A stretch of 57,853 bases of DNA. It comes from a virus. The notes beneath the pieces are model-generated. The model worked only from the letters and a program-made list of their open reading frames with translations. It did not search any database and was not told the origin of the DNA. Shown here in pieces: positions 1-7,551 of the stretch. A program made the translations under genes and the position numbers. The stretch is from IMG/VR virus record IMGVR_UViG_3300048912_000054, positions 1-57,853 of that record; one strand, written 5' to 3'. How positions within the stretch are numbered: position 1 is the first letter of the stretch; each line of letters starts with the position of its first letter.

Positions 1-47
1 GACTTGAGTGGAGAGGTGGCTTGTGGCGGTGGGGCCTGTGAGGTTAA

Positions 48-260
48 GTGATATATATTAACGCTGCTGAGTTTAAAACCTCCTTTGACTTTGACGCAGT
101 AGGAATTTCAAGGGTGAGTCATAGCCAGATTGTGCTCCATCTTTATCACAAGGGACAACCTTTCTGGTCGAGTGGTCCTCAGACCTTACCATCTGAGTAT
201 GAGTACTTGATATTTCAACCGCTTCATGGCTCTATTGAAGCAACAGTAGATGGAATCTAA
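48..260 (+). CDS. Small protein of unknown function
   Basis: Open frame of 70 residues beginning at a GTG (valine codon read as Met). No signal peptide or membrane segment is visible and I do not recognise the family. The frame is followed 3 bp later by a strong rho-independent terminator, which supports its being the last gene of a plus-strand transcript that starts to the left of the window or across a circular junction. The upstream G-rich stretch has no clear Shine-Dalgarno sequence, so the true start could lie further downstream. Confidence 0.45.
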   Translation: MIYINAAEFKTSFDFDAVGISRVSHSQIVLHLYHKGQPFWSSGPQTLPSEYEYLIFQPLHGSIEATVDGI

Positions 261-263
261 ACC

Positions 264-286
264 AAGCCCGCCTTCGTGCGGGCTTT
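264..286 (+). terminator. Rho-independent terminator
   Basis: A GC-rich hairpin (AAGCCCGC, loop, GCGGGCTT) is followed by a T run, directly after the stop codon of the first gene. Confidence 0.85.
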
Positions 287-382
287 TTATTGCCTGCGAT
301 TCTTGACATTACTAAGCTTGTAAACAAATCCGACACTCAGGAACATTAAATTTTCTTCAATCTCTTGTTTTAATTTTTATTC

Positions 383-443
383 TTAACAATAATAGTTACG
401 AGCCTATAAGACATTCTTTTGCCCTTGATAGTAGTCTTATAGG
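383..443 (+). promoter_or_regulatory. Sigma70-like promoter overlapped by a 10-bp inverted repeat
   Basis: TTAACA (383-388), a 16-bp spacer and TATAAG (405-410) form a plausible sigma70 promoter for the SGNH hydrolase gene. A perfect inverted repeat, CCTATAAGAC (403-412) and GTCTTATAGG (434-443), covers the -10 box and the region downstream of the start point, as an operator would. A TTGACA at 303-308 has no good partner -10. Confidence 0.5.
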
Positions 444-483
444 TTAACTAACAAAAGATAAATGGATACAAATGGGTGGACTC

Positions 484-1194
484 ATGGATATAAAATGGAA
501 GCGGTATTCGCTATGCTTAGCTTTTGTAACACTAATTCTCACAACAACTCTAGCCATATATTCAACCGTAAAGTTTAGAAACAAGCTTCATGGATATATT
601 GACAATAAGGAATGGCAAACACAACTTTCCGAGCAAGGCTTGTACGATGATACCAAGATAGTTTTCTTCGGAGATTCACAGATTGCCCTCTGGTGGATGG
701 CTCCTTCATTTGGTTCTCTTCCTATCATCAATAAGGGAATTTCAGGAGATTGGGCAAGTTTAGCAGTGGGGCGTTTTGATAAGGATGTTCTTGCGGTTAA
801 TCCGACTCTTGTGGTGATCCTTATTGGGACTAATGATCTTGGAAATAACCAACCTGTCGATACTGTAATTAAGAATATTGAAGTAATGGTCAAGGCAGCT
901 TCTGAGCGAGGTATTAAGGTTATCGTTTGCAGCCTTCTTCCTGTATCGGGAGAGCAGATTGCAGTTCATAGCCCTCAGAAGATTCTCGAAGTCAACAACG
1001 GGCTGAAGAATATTGCCACTCTCTATAAAGCTGACTACGTAGATTTACATTCAAAATTGAAAGATGGGGTGGGGAATTTCAAAGAAGATTTAACTCGTGA
1101 TGGCCTACATCCTAGTGCAAAAGGTTATCTCGTCATGTCTAAGACACTCTTCCCACATCTGATAAACGACCTATCGACTGTTGTTAAAATTTAG
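484..1194 (+). CDS. SGNH/GDSL-family hydrolase, membrane anchored
   Basis: About 236 residues. An N-terminal hydrophobic segment (roughly residues 8-28) looks like a signal anchor. The rest has the SGNH blocks: GDSQ near residue 65 (nucleophile Ser), a Gly in ISGDW, GTND near 115 (oxyanion Asn) and DGLHP near 210 (catalytic Asp and His). SGNH enzymes are esterases or lipases that often remove acetyl or acyl groups from polysaccharides or lipids. The start at 484 has GGTGG just upstream; an in-frame ATG at 472 is the alternative. It sits alone on the plus strand, away from the late operon, behind its own promoter, so it may be an accessory gene that modifies host surface glycans or deacetylates capsule (inference). 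Confidence 0.8.
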   Translation: MDIKWKRYSLCLAFVTLILTTTLAIYSTVKFRNKLHGYIDNKEWQTQLSEQGLYDDTKIVFFGDSQIALWWMAPSFGSLPIINKGISGDWASLAVGRFDKDVLAVNPTLVVILIGTNDLGNNQPVDTVIKNIEVMVKAASERGIKVIVCSLLPVSGEQIAVHSPQKILEVNNGLKNIATLYKADYVDLHSKLKDGVGNFKEDLTRDGLHPSAKGYLVMSKTLFPHLINDLSTVVKI

Positions 1195-1204
1195 GCAATA
1201 AAAA

Positions 1205-1233
1205 GCCCCGGCAGCTCTTACGAACTCCGGGGC
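1205..1233 (-). terminator. Terminator of the late operon
   Basis: GCCCCGG and CCGGGGC arms (1205-1211 and 1227-1233) are followed on the minus strand by a U-rich tract. It lies between the convergent SGNH gene and the last lysis gene and would end late transcription. Confidence 0.75.
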
Positions 1234-1248
1234 AAGGCATCTACAGCT

Positions 1249-1518
1249 TTATTGTTTTCTCAAATCCCTCTCAAGAATCAGCATATTCTGTTGATTGATC
1301 AGTACATCAAGTTTTGTACTCAATGCATGAACTCGTTCATCTAAATTATGCGTAATCCTTTCTTCCGTTTTCTGTAACTCATCCTTTGTTACGAGCTGTC
1401 CTTTCATGTCATATTGCTTATCTTCAATCTTACTAATACGTTTATAAAGCATCGTAATTGCAAGAACTAAGAAAGGTACGACAATATTTACTATAAGTTG
1501 AAGGGAATCGAGGTTCAT
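1249..1518 (-). CDS. Membrane-anchored coiled-coil protein, lysis accessory candidate
   Basis: 89 residues. There is one N-terminal transmembrane segment (about residues 7-25, ending before LYKRISK) followed by a charged heptad-rich helix to the C-terminus. This one-TM plus coiled-coil design matches inner-membrane spanins and small holin-like proteins. It is the last gene of a cassette with an endolysin and a 3-TM-type holin, 12 bp downstream of the holin gene. No outer-membrane lipoprotein spanin was found. The role as spanin or holin partner is inferred from topology and position. Confidence 0.55.
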   Translation of the reverse strand: MNLDSLQLIVNIVVPFLVLAITMLYKRISKIEDKQYDMKGQLVTKDELQKTEERITHNLDERVHALSTKLDVLINQQNMLILERDLRKQ

Positions 1519-1530
1519 ATCTTATTATTG

Positions 1531-2118
1531 TTATTTAAAGTTTTTGAATGCATCAGCTAAAGCATCTGTCTTACGGTCGGAACCTTTTGAAGAACCAAAG
1601 AAGAAACCTACGACTTGCTGTGCGTTTGAAGCTACATAGCCAACGACGGTGCCGATAAAGCCACTCACCATGCCAACTGTTGCAGCGTCCTTAACTACGA
1701 GCCCTCCTGTCATTATTGACCATGCTCCTAAGAGAGAGCCGGCCACAATGAGAGCAAAACTTATAAGGATTACTATGCCAAGGACGAAAACATCTCTGTT
1801 CTGTGCATTCGCCTTTCTTGCATCTTGTGTATCAGACAAATATGCTTGGTCTTGTCTGAATGTCAAATCTTTATCTTGTAATCCAAGCTCAGTCATTCGA
1901 ATGGTAAATGCATTTTCTGCATCTTTCATTTTCTGAATCTGGTCTGGAGTAACACCTTGGCTTAAAGCCTTTTGCAAGTCACTCTGTGAGGCTTTGGGAT
2001 CACCAAGGATCGCATCACAGAGCATTGCCACTGCTGTACCAGCCAAGGGGCTTCCTAGTGCTGTAGCGAGCGTTGGGGCGACTGTTTTCACCACCCCTTT
2101 CCAATCAAAGTCTACCAT
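1531..2118 (-). CDS. Holin-like membrane protein (GTA_holin_3TM type)
   Basis: 195 residues. The N-terminal third is a soluble helical region with a hydrophobic patch (about residues 12-38). The middle is charged, with DTQDARKANAQNRD before the membrane domain, and then come two strong hydrophobic segments (about 108-130 and 140-168). This arrangement matches the 3-TM holins found in phages and gene transfer agents, which permeabilise the inner membrane to start lysis. It lies 11 bp downstream of the endolysin gene. I could not compare it with a database; the family assignment rests on pattern and context. Confidence 0.7.
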   Translation of the reverse strand: MVDFDWKGVVKTVAPTLATALGSPLAGTAVAMLCDAILGDPKASQSDLQKALSQGVTPDQIQKMKDAENAFTIRMTELGLQDKDLTFRQDQAYLSDTQDARKANAQNRDVFVLGIVILISFALIVAGSLLGAWSIMTGGLVVKDAATVGMVSGFIGTVVGYVASNAQQVVGFFFGSSKGSDRKTDALADAFKNFK

Positions 2119-2129
2119 GTTGATTATTC

Positions 2130-2648
2130 TTATTCTGAAGCGGCTATAAGTTGATTCAAAGCCACACGATTAACCCATCCCTTTCCGAAATCAACGAAGC
2201 TTTCTAAGCTTGTGTAATATTTGAGACGATAGGCATTGAAGCTGAGTACGAAGGGGAGGGGAGTTGCTTTCTGTATAGCAGTAAATGTCTTTGGACCAAT
2301 CACACCATCAACCACAAGCCCCAGGGCTGCTTGGGACAGTTTTACAGCGCGTTTGATACCGTGGTTCACCGCTGAGTCAAATATCTGGAAGCGTACTCCA
2401 GAAGGGGCTGTATCGAGCCCTAGAGGTAACCAAAAATCTTTTAAATAGATTGCCTTTGCACCCTCCTTGGTTAGATTCTTAATATCTACCTCTGGATAGG
2501 ATGCAGCAGCAATTCCCCAATTAGTCCCTTTCAATTCTCCCTGTCCAACAACTCCTGTTGTCCAATTACCACGATCCTTTGGATTTAGGGTGAAGCCACC
2601 TTCATTCCCAATTAGGTGATCAAAGCATTCATCGAAGTTCACGATCAC
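2130..2648 (-). CDS. Endolysin, GH108-type N-acetylmuramidase
   Basis: 172 residues, no signal peptide. The N-terminal half has the glycoside hydrolase 108 signature: a helix ending in NEGGF (catalytic Glu16), then NPKDRG, then TNWGIA. The C-terminal half resembles the PG_binding_3 domain that usually follows (GLVVDGVIGPKTFTAI). Such proteins cut the glycan backbone of peptidoglycan between MurNAc and GlcNAc. Its length is typical of the family. It overlaps the upstream gene by 4 bp and is followed by holin-like genes, which gives a compact lysis cassette. Because it lacks an export signal it should need a holin. Confidence 0.9.
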   Translation of the reverse strand: MIVNFDECFDHLIGNEGGFTLNPKDRGNWTTGVVGQGELKGTNWGIAAASYPEVDIKNLTKEGAKAIYLKDFWLPLGLDTAPSGVRFQIFDSAVNHGIKRAVKLSQAALGLVVDGVIGPKTFTAIQKATPLPFVLSFNAYRLKYYTSLESFVDFGKGWVNRVALNQLIAASE

Positions 2649-2974
2649 TCTCCCTCTTGATCAAGGAGAGCAAGTACACGAATATCCCATCGTTTGATGT
2701 AACCTGTTTTGGAGGTAGCTTCAATCTTACCTATGCAACGATCGCCTGGAGTCAGATCGAGAGCTTCAGGAAGGAAGAGAATATATCTCCCGTTTGATTC
2801 AGGTACGTAATCGAACATCAACGGCCATATAACTCCCCCTACCGAATCTCCATTCAATTTTCGTAGAGTAAAACTAACAGAGGCATCATTTTCGAATTGA
2901 GATGTGAAGTCATTTCTTAATTCATCAATTTCAATGTCATTCGTACTCCCAATGAAGTATGTTTCATAGCTCAT
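2645..2974 (-). CDS. Unknown protein upstream of the endolysin
   Basis: 109 residues, acidic, predicted mostly beta, with no membrane segment. It contains a motif (LDLTPGDRCIGKIEATS) reminiscent of small beta-sandwich proteins encoded beside phage lysis or fibre genes. The 4-bp overlap with the endolysin gene shows translational coupling. Function not recognised; a virion appendage or chaperone role is possible from position only. Confidence 0.65.
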   Translation of the reverse strand: MSYETYFIGSTNDIEIDELRNDFTSQFENDASVSFTLRKLNGDSVGGVIWPLMFDYVPESNGRYILFLPEALDLTPGDRCIGKIEATSKTGYIKRWDIRVLALLDQEGE

Positions 2975-2976
2975 AA

Positions 2977-3768
2977 TTATTTTGATCTTTTTATTGTAGC
3001 CGCGAGTACACCACGAATTTTCAATTTACCAGACAGAGTTCCGAACCGAGGACCAACAGCCGCAACAATTCCATCTATTCCTGTACCCATTCCAAGAAAG
3101 CTTGCTTGAACTTGAACATTAATTTGATTCTGAGCTTGAAAGTGCGCAGCCATACCACTAAATCCTGTGTAAAGGATTAGTGAATTTTTAGATGAAAGTT
3201 CAATGTCAGCATTCATACCACTAAACCCTGCTGTCACTGTCACAGAATTATATGTAGTTCCTGAAATGTTCGAAGACATTCCAGTAAAGCTTGATGAGAT
3301 GCTTAATGTTTGACTTGCTGCTTGATTGATTGCTGCCTTCATTCCAACAAATCCAGTATTCATGGCTGCTGAGAACGATTCAACAGCAGACACGACACAT
3401 GCCATACCTGTGAATCCGGTAGACACTAATGCTCTGAATACTTGTTGCGAAGCTATCGAGGAAGATATTCCACTGAATCCAGTAGAAACTTGCAGATTAA
3501 ATATTTCCTTAGCAGAAATATTGCCCTGCATACCTGTGAAGGTTGATGAAATGGAAAGTGATTGGGTTACGTTTCCTAGAATGTTTGCTGACATTCCAGA
3601 GAATGAGCTACTAACATTCGTTGTGTATGTTTCAACACCAACGAACGTAAGAGACATCCCTGCGAAGCCAGAACTAAGAGTCCCCAATAAATTATCAGGG
3701 ACAACATTGTTCGTAACTTTCCAATTGCCAGTGCTTATAAAATTATTATCAATGTAATAACCCAACAT
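2977..3768 (-). CDS. Repeat protein with ten F-x-GM units, fibre or appendage candidate
   Basis: 263 residues built almost entirely of about ten near-tandem units of 20-25 residues, each with a core like S-T/S-G/S-F-x-G-M followed by a short hydrophobic-polar stretch. The last 25 residues differ (RFGTLSGKLKIRG). Such regular beta-rich repeats are typical of elongated phage fibres and adhesins, but I do not recognise this repeat. It lies among fibre, spike and adhesin genes at the end of the late operon, so a virion-surface role is likely by context. Confidence 0.75.
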   Translation of the reverse strand: MLGYYIDNNFISTGNWKVTNNVVPDNLLGTLSSGFAGMSLTFVGVETYTTNVSSSFSGMSANILGNVTQSLSISSTFTGMQGNISAKEIFNLQVSTGFSGISSSIASQQVFRALVSTGFTGMACVVSAVESFSAAMNTGFVGMKAAINQAASQTLSISSSFTGMSSNISGTTYNSVTVTAGFSGMNADIELSSKNSLILYTGFSGMAAHFQAQNQINVQVQASFLGMGTGIDGIVAAVGPRFGTLSGKLKIRGVLAATIKRSK

Positions 3769-3799
3769 AGATTCACCTTACGCTGAACTTAGAAGGCTA

Positions 3800-4192
3800 T
3801 TACGGATTTCCGTAAGTAATAGTACCTGACGTTACTGCTACCAAAGCATTCTGAGAAATATTAACTGAGTTCAGGTTTACATCTGCACCGGAAACACCTA
3901 CAGACATATCCATGATGAAAGTGTTATCTGATTTAACGACTCTTGCCCATGTAGCAATACCATTTGCTAAAGCGTTAACTGAAGCAACTGCTGCCAGTGT
4001 CAGTGTTGCTCCACTCGAAGCTCCAGTGAAAGGAGGTGAACCAAGTGTAAATTCAGCCAAGAGGTTTGTTGCAGTACCACCGGTAGCCGGACGTGTACCA
4101 TCATAAATACGGAGTTTAGCCGCATTGCCCATTTGAGCTGGAAGAACATCTAATTGAGCATTACGGAGAGCCAAGCTTGCGCCAATAGCCAT
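3800..4192 (-). CDS. Conserved phage virion-associated protein
   Basis: 130 residues. The start MAIGASLALRNAQLD, the segment RIYDGTRPATGG and the ending SGTITYGNP resemble a small protein common in phage tail-fibre regions of proteobacterial phages. It is predicted to be all beta. I recognise the sequence type, not a proven function; it may be a decoration or fibre-associated beta-sandwich. No clear Shine-Dalgarno sequence precedes the ATG, only an A/T-rich AATAATA leader like many late genes here. Confidence 0.7.
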   Translation of the reverse strand: MAIGASLALRNAQLDVLPAQMGNAAKLRIYDGTRPATGGTATNLLAEFTLGSPPFTGASSGATLTLAAVASVNALANGIATWARVVKSDNTFIMDMSVGVSGADVNLNSVNISQNALVAVTSGTITYGNP

Positions 4193-4227
4193 TATTATTT
4201 TACCTTTATTATTTTTATAGGAAAGGA

Positions 4228-4248
4228 ATAGGGCAAGAACTGCCCTAT
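4228..4248 (-). terminator. Intergenic hairpin, possible attenuator
   Basis: ATAGGGCA and TGCCCTAT form a perfect 8-bp stem with a 5-nt loop, followed on the minus strand by a weak pyrimidine tract. It sits between two late genes and could lower transcription or stabilise the 3' end of the upstream message. Confidence 0.45.
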
Positions 4249-4250
4249 AT

Positions 4251-6278
4251 TTAAGAGAGAGTTACAGGAATTACTGTTGCATAATTCGAATCGGAGGTTT
4301 TCTTGAGAAATAACCAACCAGGACCTTGAGAACCATTAACTGGTGTGGTTACTAGGACTCCGCCACTGTTCGTAGACGTTGTTCCTGAACCAAGTAACCC
4401 GGTTCCCCAGGAGGTCATAATGAACCAGTCGTATGAGGTGTTTGCGGAAATAGTGTTTACGTTGTTAACAATGTCATAGAGGGTGACAGTTGCTTGAACA
4501 CTTGTTGGAGAAATAGTTGTTACATTATAGGTTCCACTAACTCCACCAATTGTTAATACTGCACTTGTGAGTGTTGATTGCGTTCCAGACGAAATAACTT
4601 GAACAACAATAATATCTCCAGATGCAACAGTGCCTGCTACAGAAGTATATGCGGCACCATTCTTAGAGTAAGTTCCACCAGAAATACTTATTGCAGAGGG
4701 AGAGTTGATTCCAGCTACAGTTATTGCATTAGAATTGTAAACTGTATTTAGACTTGCTCCTGTGACCGACGTGAAACTGAAAGAATTAGGTATCGTATCC
4801 TGTGCAACTGTAGTGCTCTGAAGTGTTTCAGTAGTCAAACCAACTGTTATTGATGTAGTAATCGTTGTACTGAATGAATTACTACTGACATGTCTGACTT
4901 GGAGTGTTGCACCATTCGTAAGTGTTGTATTGGCACTTGCCCACGCACCACCATTGATCGAGTACTCCCCATTAATAATCTGTACAGAAACTGGACCAGT
5001 TATTCCAGAGATGATAACTATGTTCGAAAGAACAATCGTAGATAATCCAACATTTGCCTGAGAGCTGAATGTAAACGGATTTGGAGTTCCACCTGTCGAT
5101 GTATCTTTATTTTTAACAGATGTTGCTGGTGAGCCTGGATTTCCTGCTGTATCAGTTAAGACAAGAGAAAGAGTTACTGTTCCGTCTGTCAGTGAAGTAG
5201 TGTTTATTCCTGTAATCTGTTGCGAAGAACTTGTAACAGTCCCAGTCCCATTTACAGGTGTACCACCTGTCGAACTTGTAAATGTGTAATCATATGTTGA
5301 ACCAACCTCAGCACCTGTAAATGTAAAACTAATTGCTGATTGATTTGATACATTAATACTTGCTTGATCAATTACAACGGAATAGCCAGAAGGGGATGTA
5401 ATATCAATGGACTGTGTTGCCGCTGTACCATATCCATACCCAGTGCTCCAAATTCTTGCATCAAATGCAGAAATTAAGTTGGAGCTACTTATAAAAGTCC
5501 CATCTGAATTAACTGTTATAGCACCAGTACCAACTACATTACCCCACATTACCTGATCACCACTTACTAAGTCTGGTGTAGAGGTAATACGGCTTGCTGC
5601 TGTTGTATTGGGAGTGCCTATATCAACATAGGACCATCCAGCCGGTAAAGTTATAGATGTAATTAGGTATGAACTACTTAAACTATTTACTGGCTCTGTT
5701 ACGACAAGTGATAAAACTGATCCAAATCTTCCATTTACAGTGATAACTATCGATGTTGTTGACTCACTCGTTATTGTTTGAGTGATTCCATCAAGAGTTA
5801 CAACATTACCACTAGAGGCAAAACCTAGACCTGTAATAGTTAATGATGTTCCGAATGTAGGATTGTTTGAGCTGACTCCAGTTATGTTTGGAGCTACTGC
5901 ACTTGTTGTCAAAGTTACTGATGAAGTTGTTCTATTTCCATCAGAGTCTTTTAATTGTATCCATGCTTTATAGGTAGCTCCTGCTGTAGCACCTGTATAA
6001 TTAATTGATCCTGATGTCCCAGAAGCTGTATATCCTTTTCTAAATGAGCTGGCATCGAAAGTTGCATCTGCTGGTTGTGAAGCACCGGACGAAGTTACGA
6101 CTAAAGCGAGGATTGAAACTTTACTTGGTGTAGCTGAAATTGTGAATGTTGTATTTGCTATATTGCTCGATGAGGGACCAGCGCTGAAAGTAGGAGCTAC
6201 CGAGTCTGTAGGTCCGGTAGTCGTTCTAACGTAGGCAAGCCCTGTACCAGCAGTTGTTGTACGTACATAGGCTGTCAT
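4251..6278 (-). CDS. Large Ig-like adhesin or fibre protein with an IPT/TIG domain
   Basis: 675 residues rich in Thr, Ser, Gly and Asn, with no signal peptide. After a short repetitive start (YVRTTTAGTGLAYVRTTTG) there are several beta-sandwich domains. One, around residues 130-205, has the IPT/TIG pattern (ITGVSSNNPTFGTSLTITG). The C-terminal 70 residues (SYDWFIMTSWGTGLL onward) resemble the C-terminus of the neighbouring 421-residue protein, so the two share a terminal module. Ig-like domains on tail proteins often bind surface carbohydrates. Its position between baseplate and lysis genes supports a virion surface role. Confidence 0.75.
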   Translation of the reverse strand: MTAYVRTTTAGTGLAYVRTTTGPTDSVAPTFSAGPSSSNIANTTFTISATPSKVSILALVVTSSGASQPADATFDASSFRKGYTASGTSGSINYTGATAGATYKAWIQLKDSDGNRTTSSVTLTTSAVAPNITGVSSNNPTFGTSLTITGLGFASSGNVVTLDGITQTITSESTTSIVITVNGRFGSVLSLVVTEPVNSLSSSYLITSITLPAGWSYVDIGTPNTTAASRITSTPDLVSGDQVMWGNVVGTGAITVNSDGTFISSSNLISAFDARIWSTGYGYGTAATQSIDITSPSGYSVVIDQASINVSNQSAISFTFTGAEVGSTYDYTFTSSTGGTPVNGTGTVTSSSQQITGINTTSLTDGTVTLSLVLTDTAGNPGSPATSVKNKDTSTGGTPNPFTFSSQANVGLSTIVLSNIVIISGITGPVSVQIINGEYSINGGAWASANTTLTNGATLQVRHVSSNSFSTTITTSITVGLTTETLQSTTVAQDTIPNSFSFTSVTGASLNTVYNSNAITVAGINSPSAISISGGTYSKNGAAYTSVAGTVASGDIIVVQVISSGTQSTLTSAVLTIGGVSGTYNVTTISPTSVQATVTLYDIVNNVNTISANTSYDWFIMTSWGTGLLGSGTTSTNSGGVLVTTPVNGSQGPGWLFLKKTSDSNYATVIPVTLS

Positions 6279-6282
6279 TTAT

Positions 6283-7548
6283 TTACACCAATACTACTGT
6301 ATGCATTCCATTCGATGTTTGATCAGAAGCGAGTTTATAAAACAGCATGTATGTTCCTGCTGCCAGCGACAATCCTGTCAACGTCAAAGCACCTGCCCCA
6401 TCCGTAGACGTAGTTCCTGAAGCTAATACACTGCCGCCCCAAGTAGAAGTCAGATACCAATTAATACTTGTTGAAGCTACAGCAGCATTTGAGTTATCTC
6501 TCATGCCAAGTGATGTGCTTGTCGTAACAGCACTTGTCGTAAAGCTTCCTGTAACAACGTTAGAGTCACCATTGGCATTGTTCTGCACCAATGCGTAGTA
6601 ATACGTTGTGCTTGCACTGAGGCTTGATACAGAGATTGTTGGAGATGTTGTTGTAACTGCAACAGCTCCGCTATTAGAAACACCTGATGTGCTTCCTGCT
6701 GCGTTCTGTCCAGCTTTAACTTGTGTAGCTGTTACACCACTGAAGCCATTACTCGCAGACCAAACACCATAAATATTGTTTGAGCCTGCTGTCCCTTGGT
6801 TAGTAGTAGCGCCAAGTGTTGCTGTAGTGGCTGTACCAATAGTTCCAGAAGGTGTTGGTGAGCTTAATGTTGCAGCAGGCGTGCCGGCTGTCTCTGCCAG
6901 TACAACCATTGCTACGTTGTGTACGTTCGCACCAACACTAATAGTGAATGTTGCAGCTTGACTCGCGAGAGACGTAACGCGCTTATGCTCGTTGGTAACA
7001 CGAGTCAACCCTGTTGTAGTCAGGCCAGTGAAGCCAGTACCAACTGCTGGGAGAGCTGCTGCGCTATTATTTCGAGCATGACCAAACACCAAAGCAGGCT
7101 GCATTGTGTTTGTTGCAGAACCCGACGTTAAGCCATCGGCTGTTGTTGGAGCGAATTGAACTTCTGCTTGCCCTATACTACAGGCAGAATCAATAGCACC
7201 TGATGTAGCAATGCCTGAGAATTCATGCAGGCACATATCGACTGAATCTACGGCTGAACTAAATGTCACCTTCAATGATGTGACGCCGGAAGGCATGTTC
7301 AGAAGAACAAGTATGTGAGAACCAACACCATTACCTGTATCTTGCAATCCGCCTGATGTTGTATCTGTGAATGTTAGAGATGTTCCTGTTTGATCTTTAA
7401 CAGAAGTGACAGTTCTTGCACCACTATATCGATCAACAGTCAAAATAACGGCATTGCCTGCTGTTATTGTTGAATCTGGTGTGATGGTGAAGTTGTCGAT
7501 TGTTGTAGAATTTGTATATGCTTTGGACTGGATTGGTGAATAAGCCAT
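6283..7548 (-). CDS. Virion surface protein with Ig/FN3-like domains
   Basis: 421 residues, Ser/Thr/Ala-rich, with no signal peptide. The N-terminal 225 residues look like a jelly-roll or concanavalin-like module (DSTITAGNAVILTVDRYSG and later GANVHNVAMVVLAET). They are followed by an FN3-like stretch (AATLSSPTPSGTIGTATT through YYYALVQNNANG) and a C-terminal module related to the next protein downstream. It lies 4 bp from both neighbours in a continuous fibre cluster. Role in adsorption is inferred. Confidence 0.7.
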   Translation of the reverse strand: MAYSPIQSKAYTNSTTIDNFTITPDSTITAGNAVILTVDRYSGARTVTSVKDQTGTSLTFTDTTSGGLQDTGNGVGSHILVLLNMPSGVTSLKVTFSSAVDSVDMCLHEFSGIATSGAIDSACSIGQAEVQFAPTTADGLTSGSATNTMQPALVFGHARNNSAAALPAVGTGFTGLTTTGLTRVTNEHKRVTSLASQAATFTISVGANVHNVAMVVLAETAGTPAATLSSPTPSGTIGTATTATLGATTNQGTAGSNNIYGVWSASNGFSGVTATQVKAGQNAAGSTSGVSNSGAVAVTTTSPTISVSSLSASTTYYYALVQNNANGDSNVVTGSFTTSAVTTSTSLGMRDNSNAAVASTSINWYLTSTWGGSVLASGTTSTDGAGALTLTGLSLAAGTYMLFYKLASDQTSNGMHTVVLV

Positions 7549-7551
7549 TTA

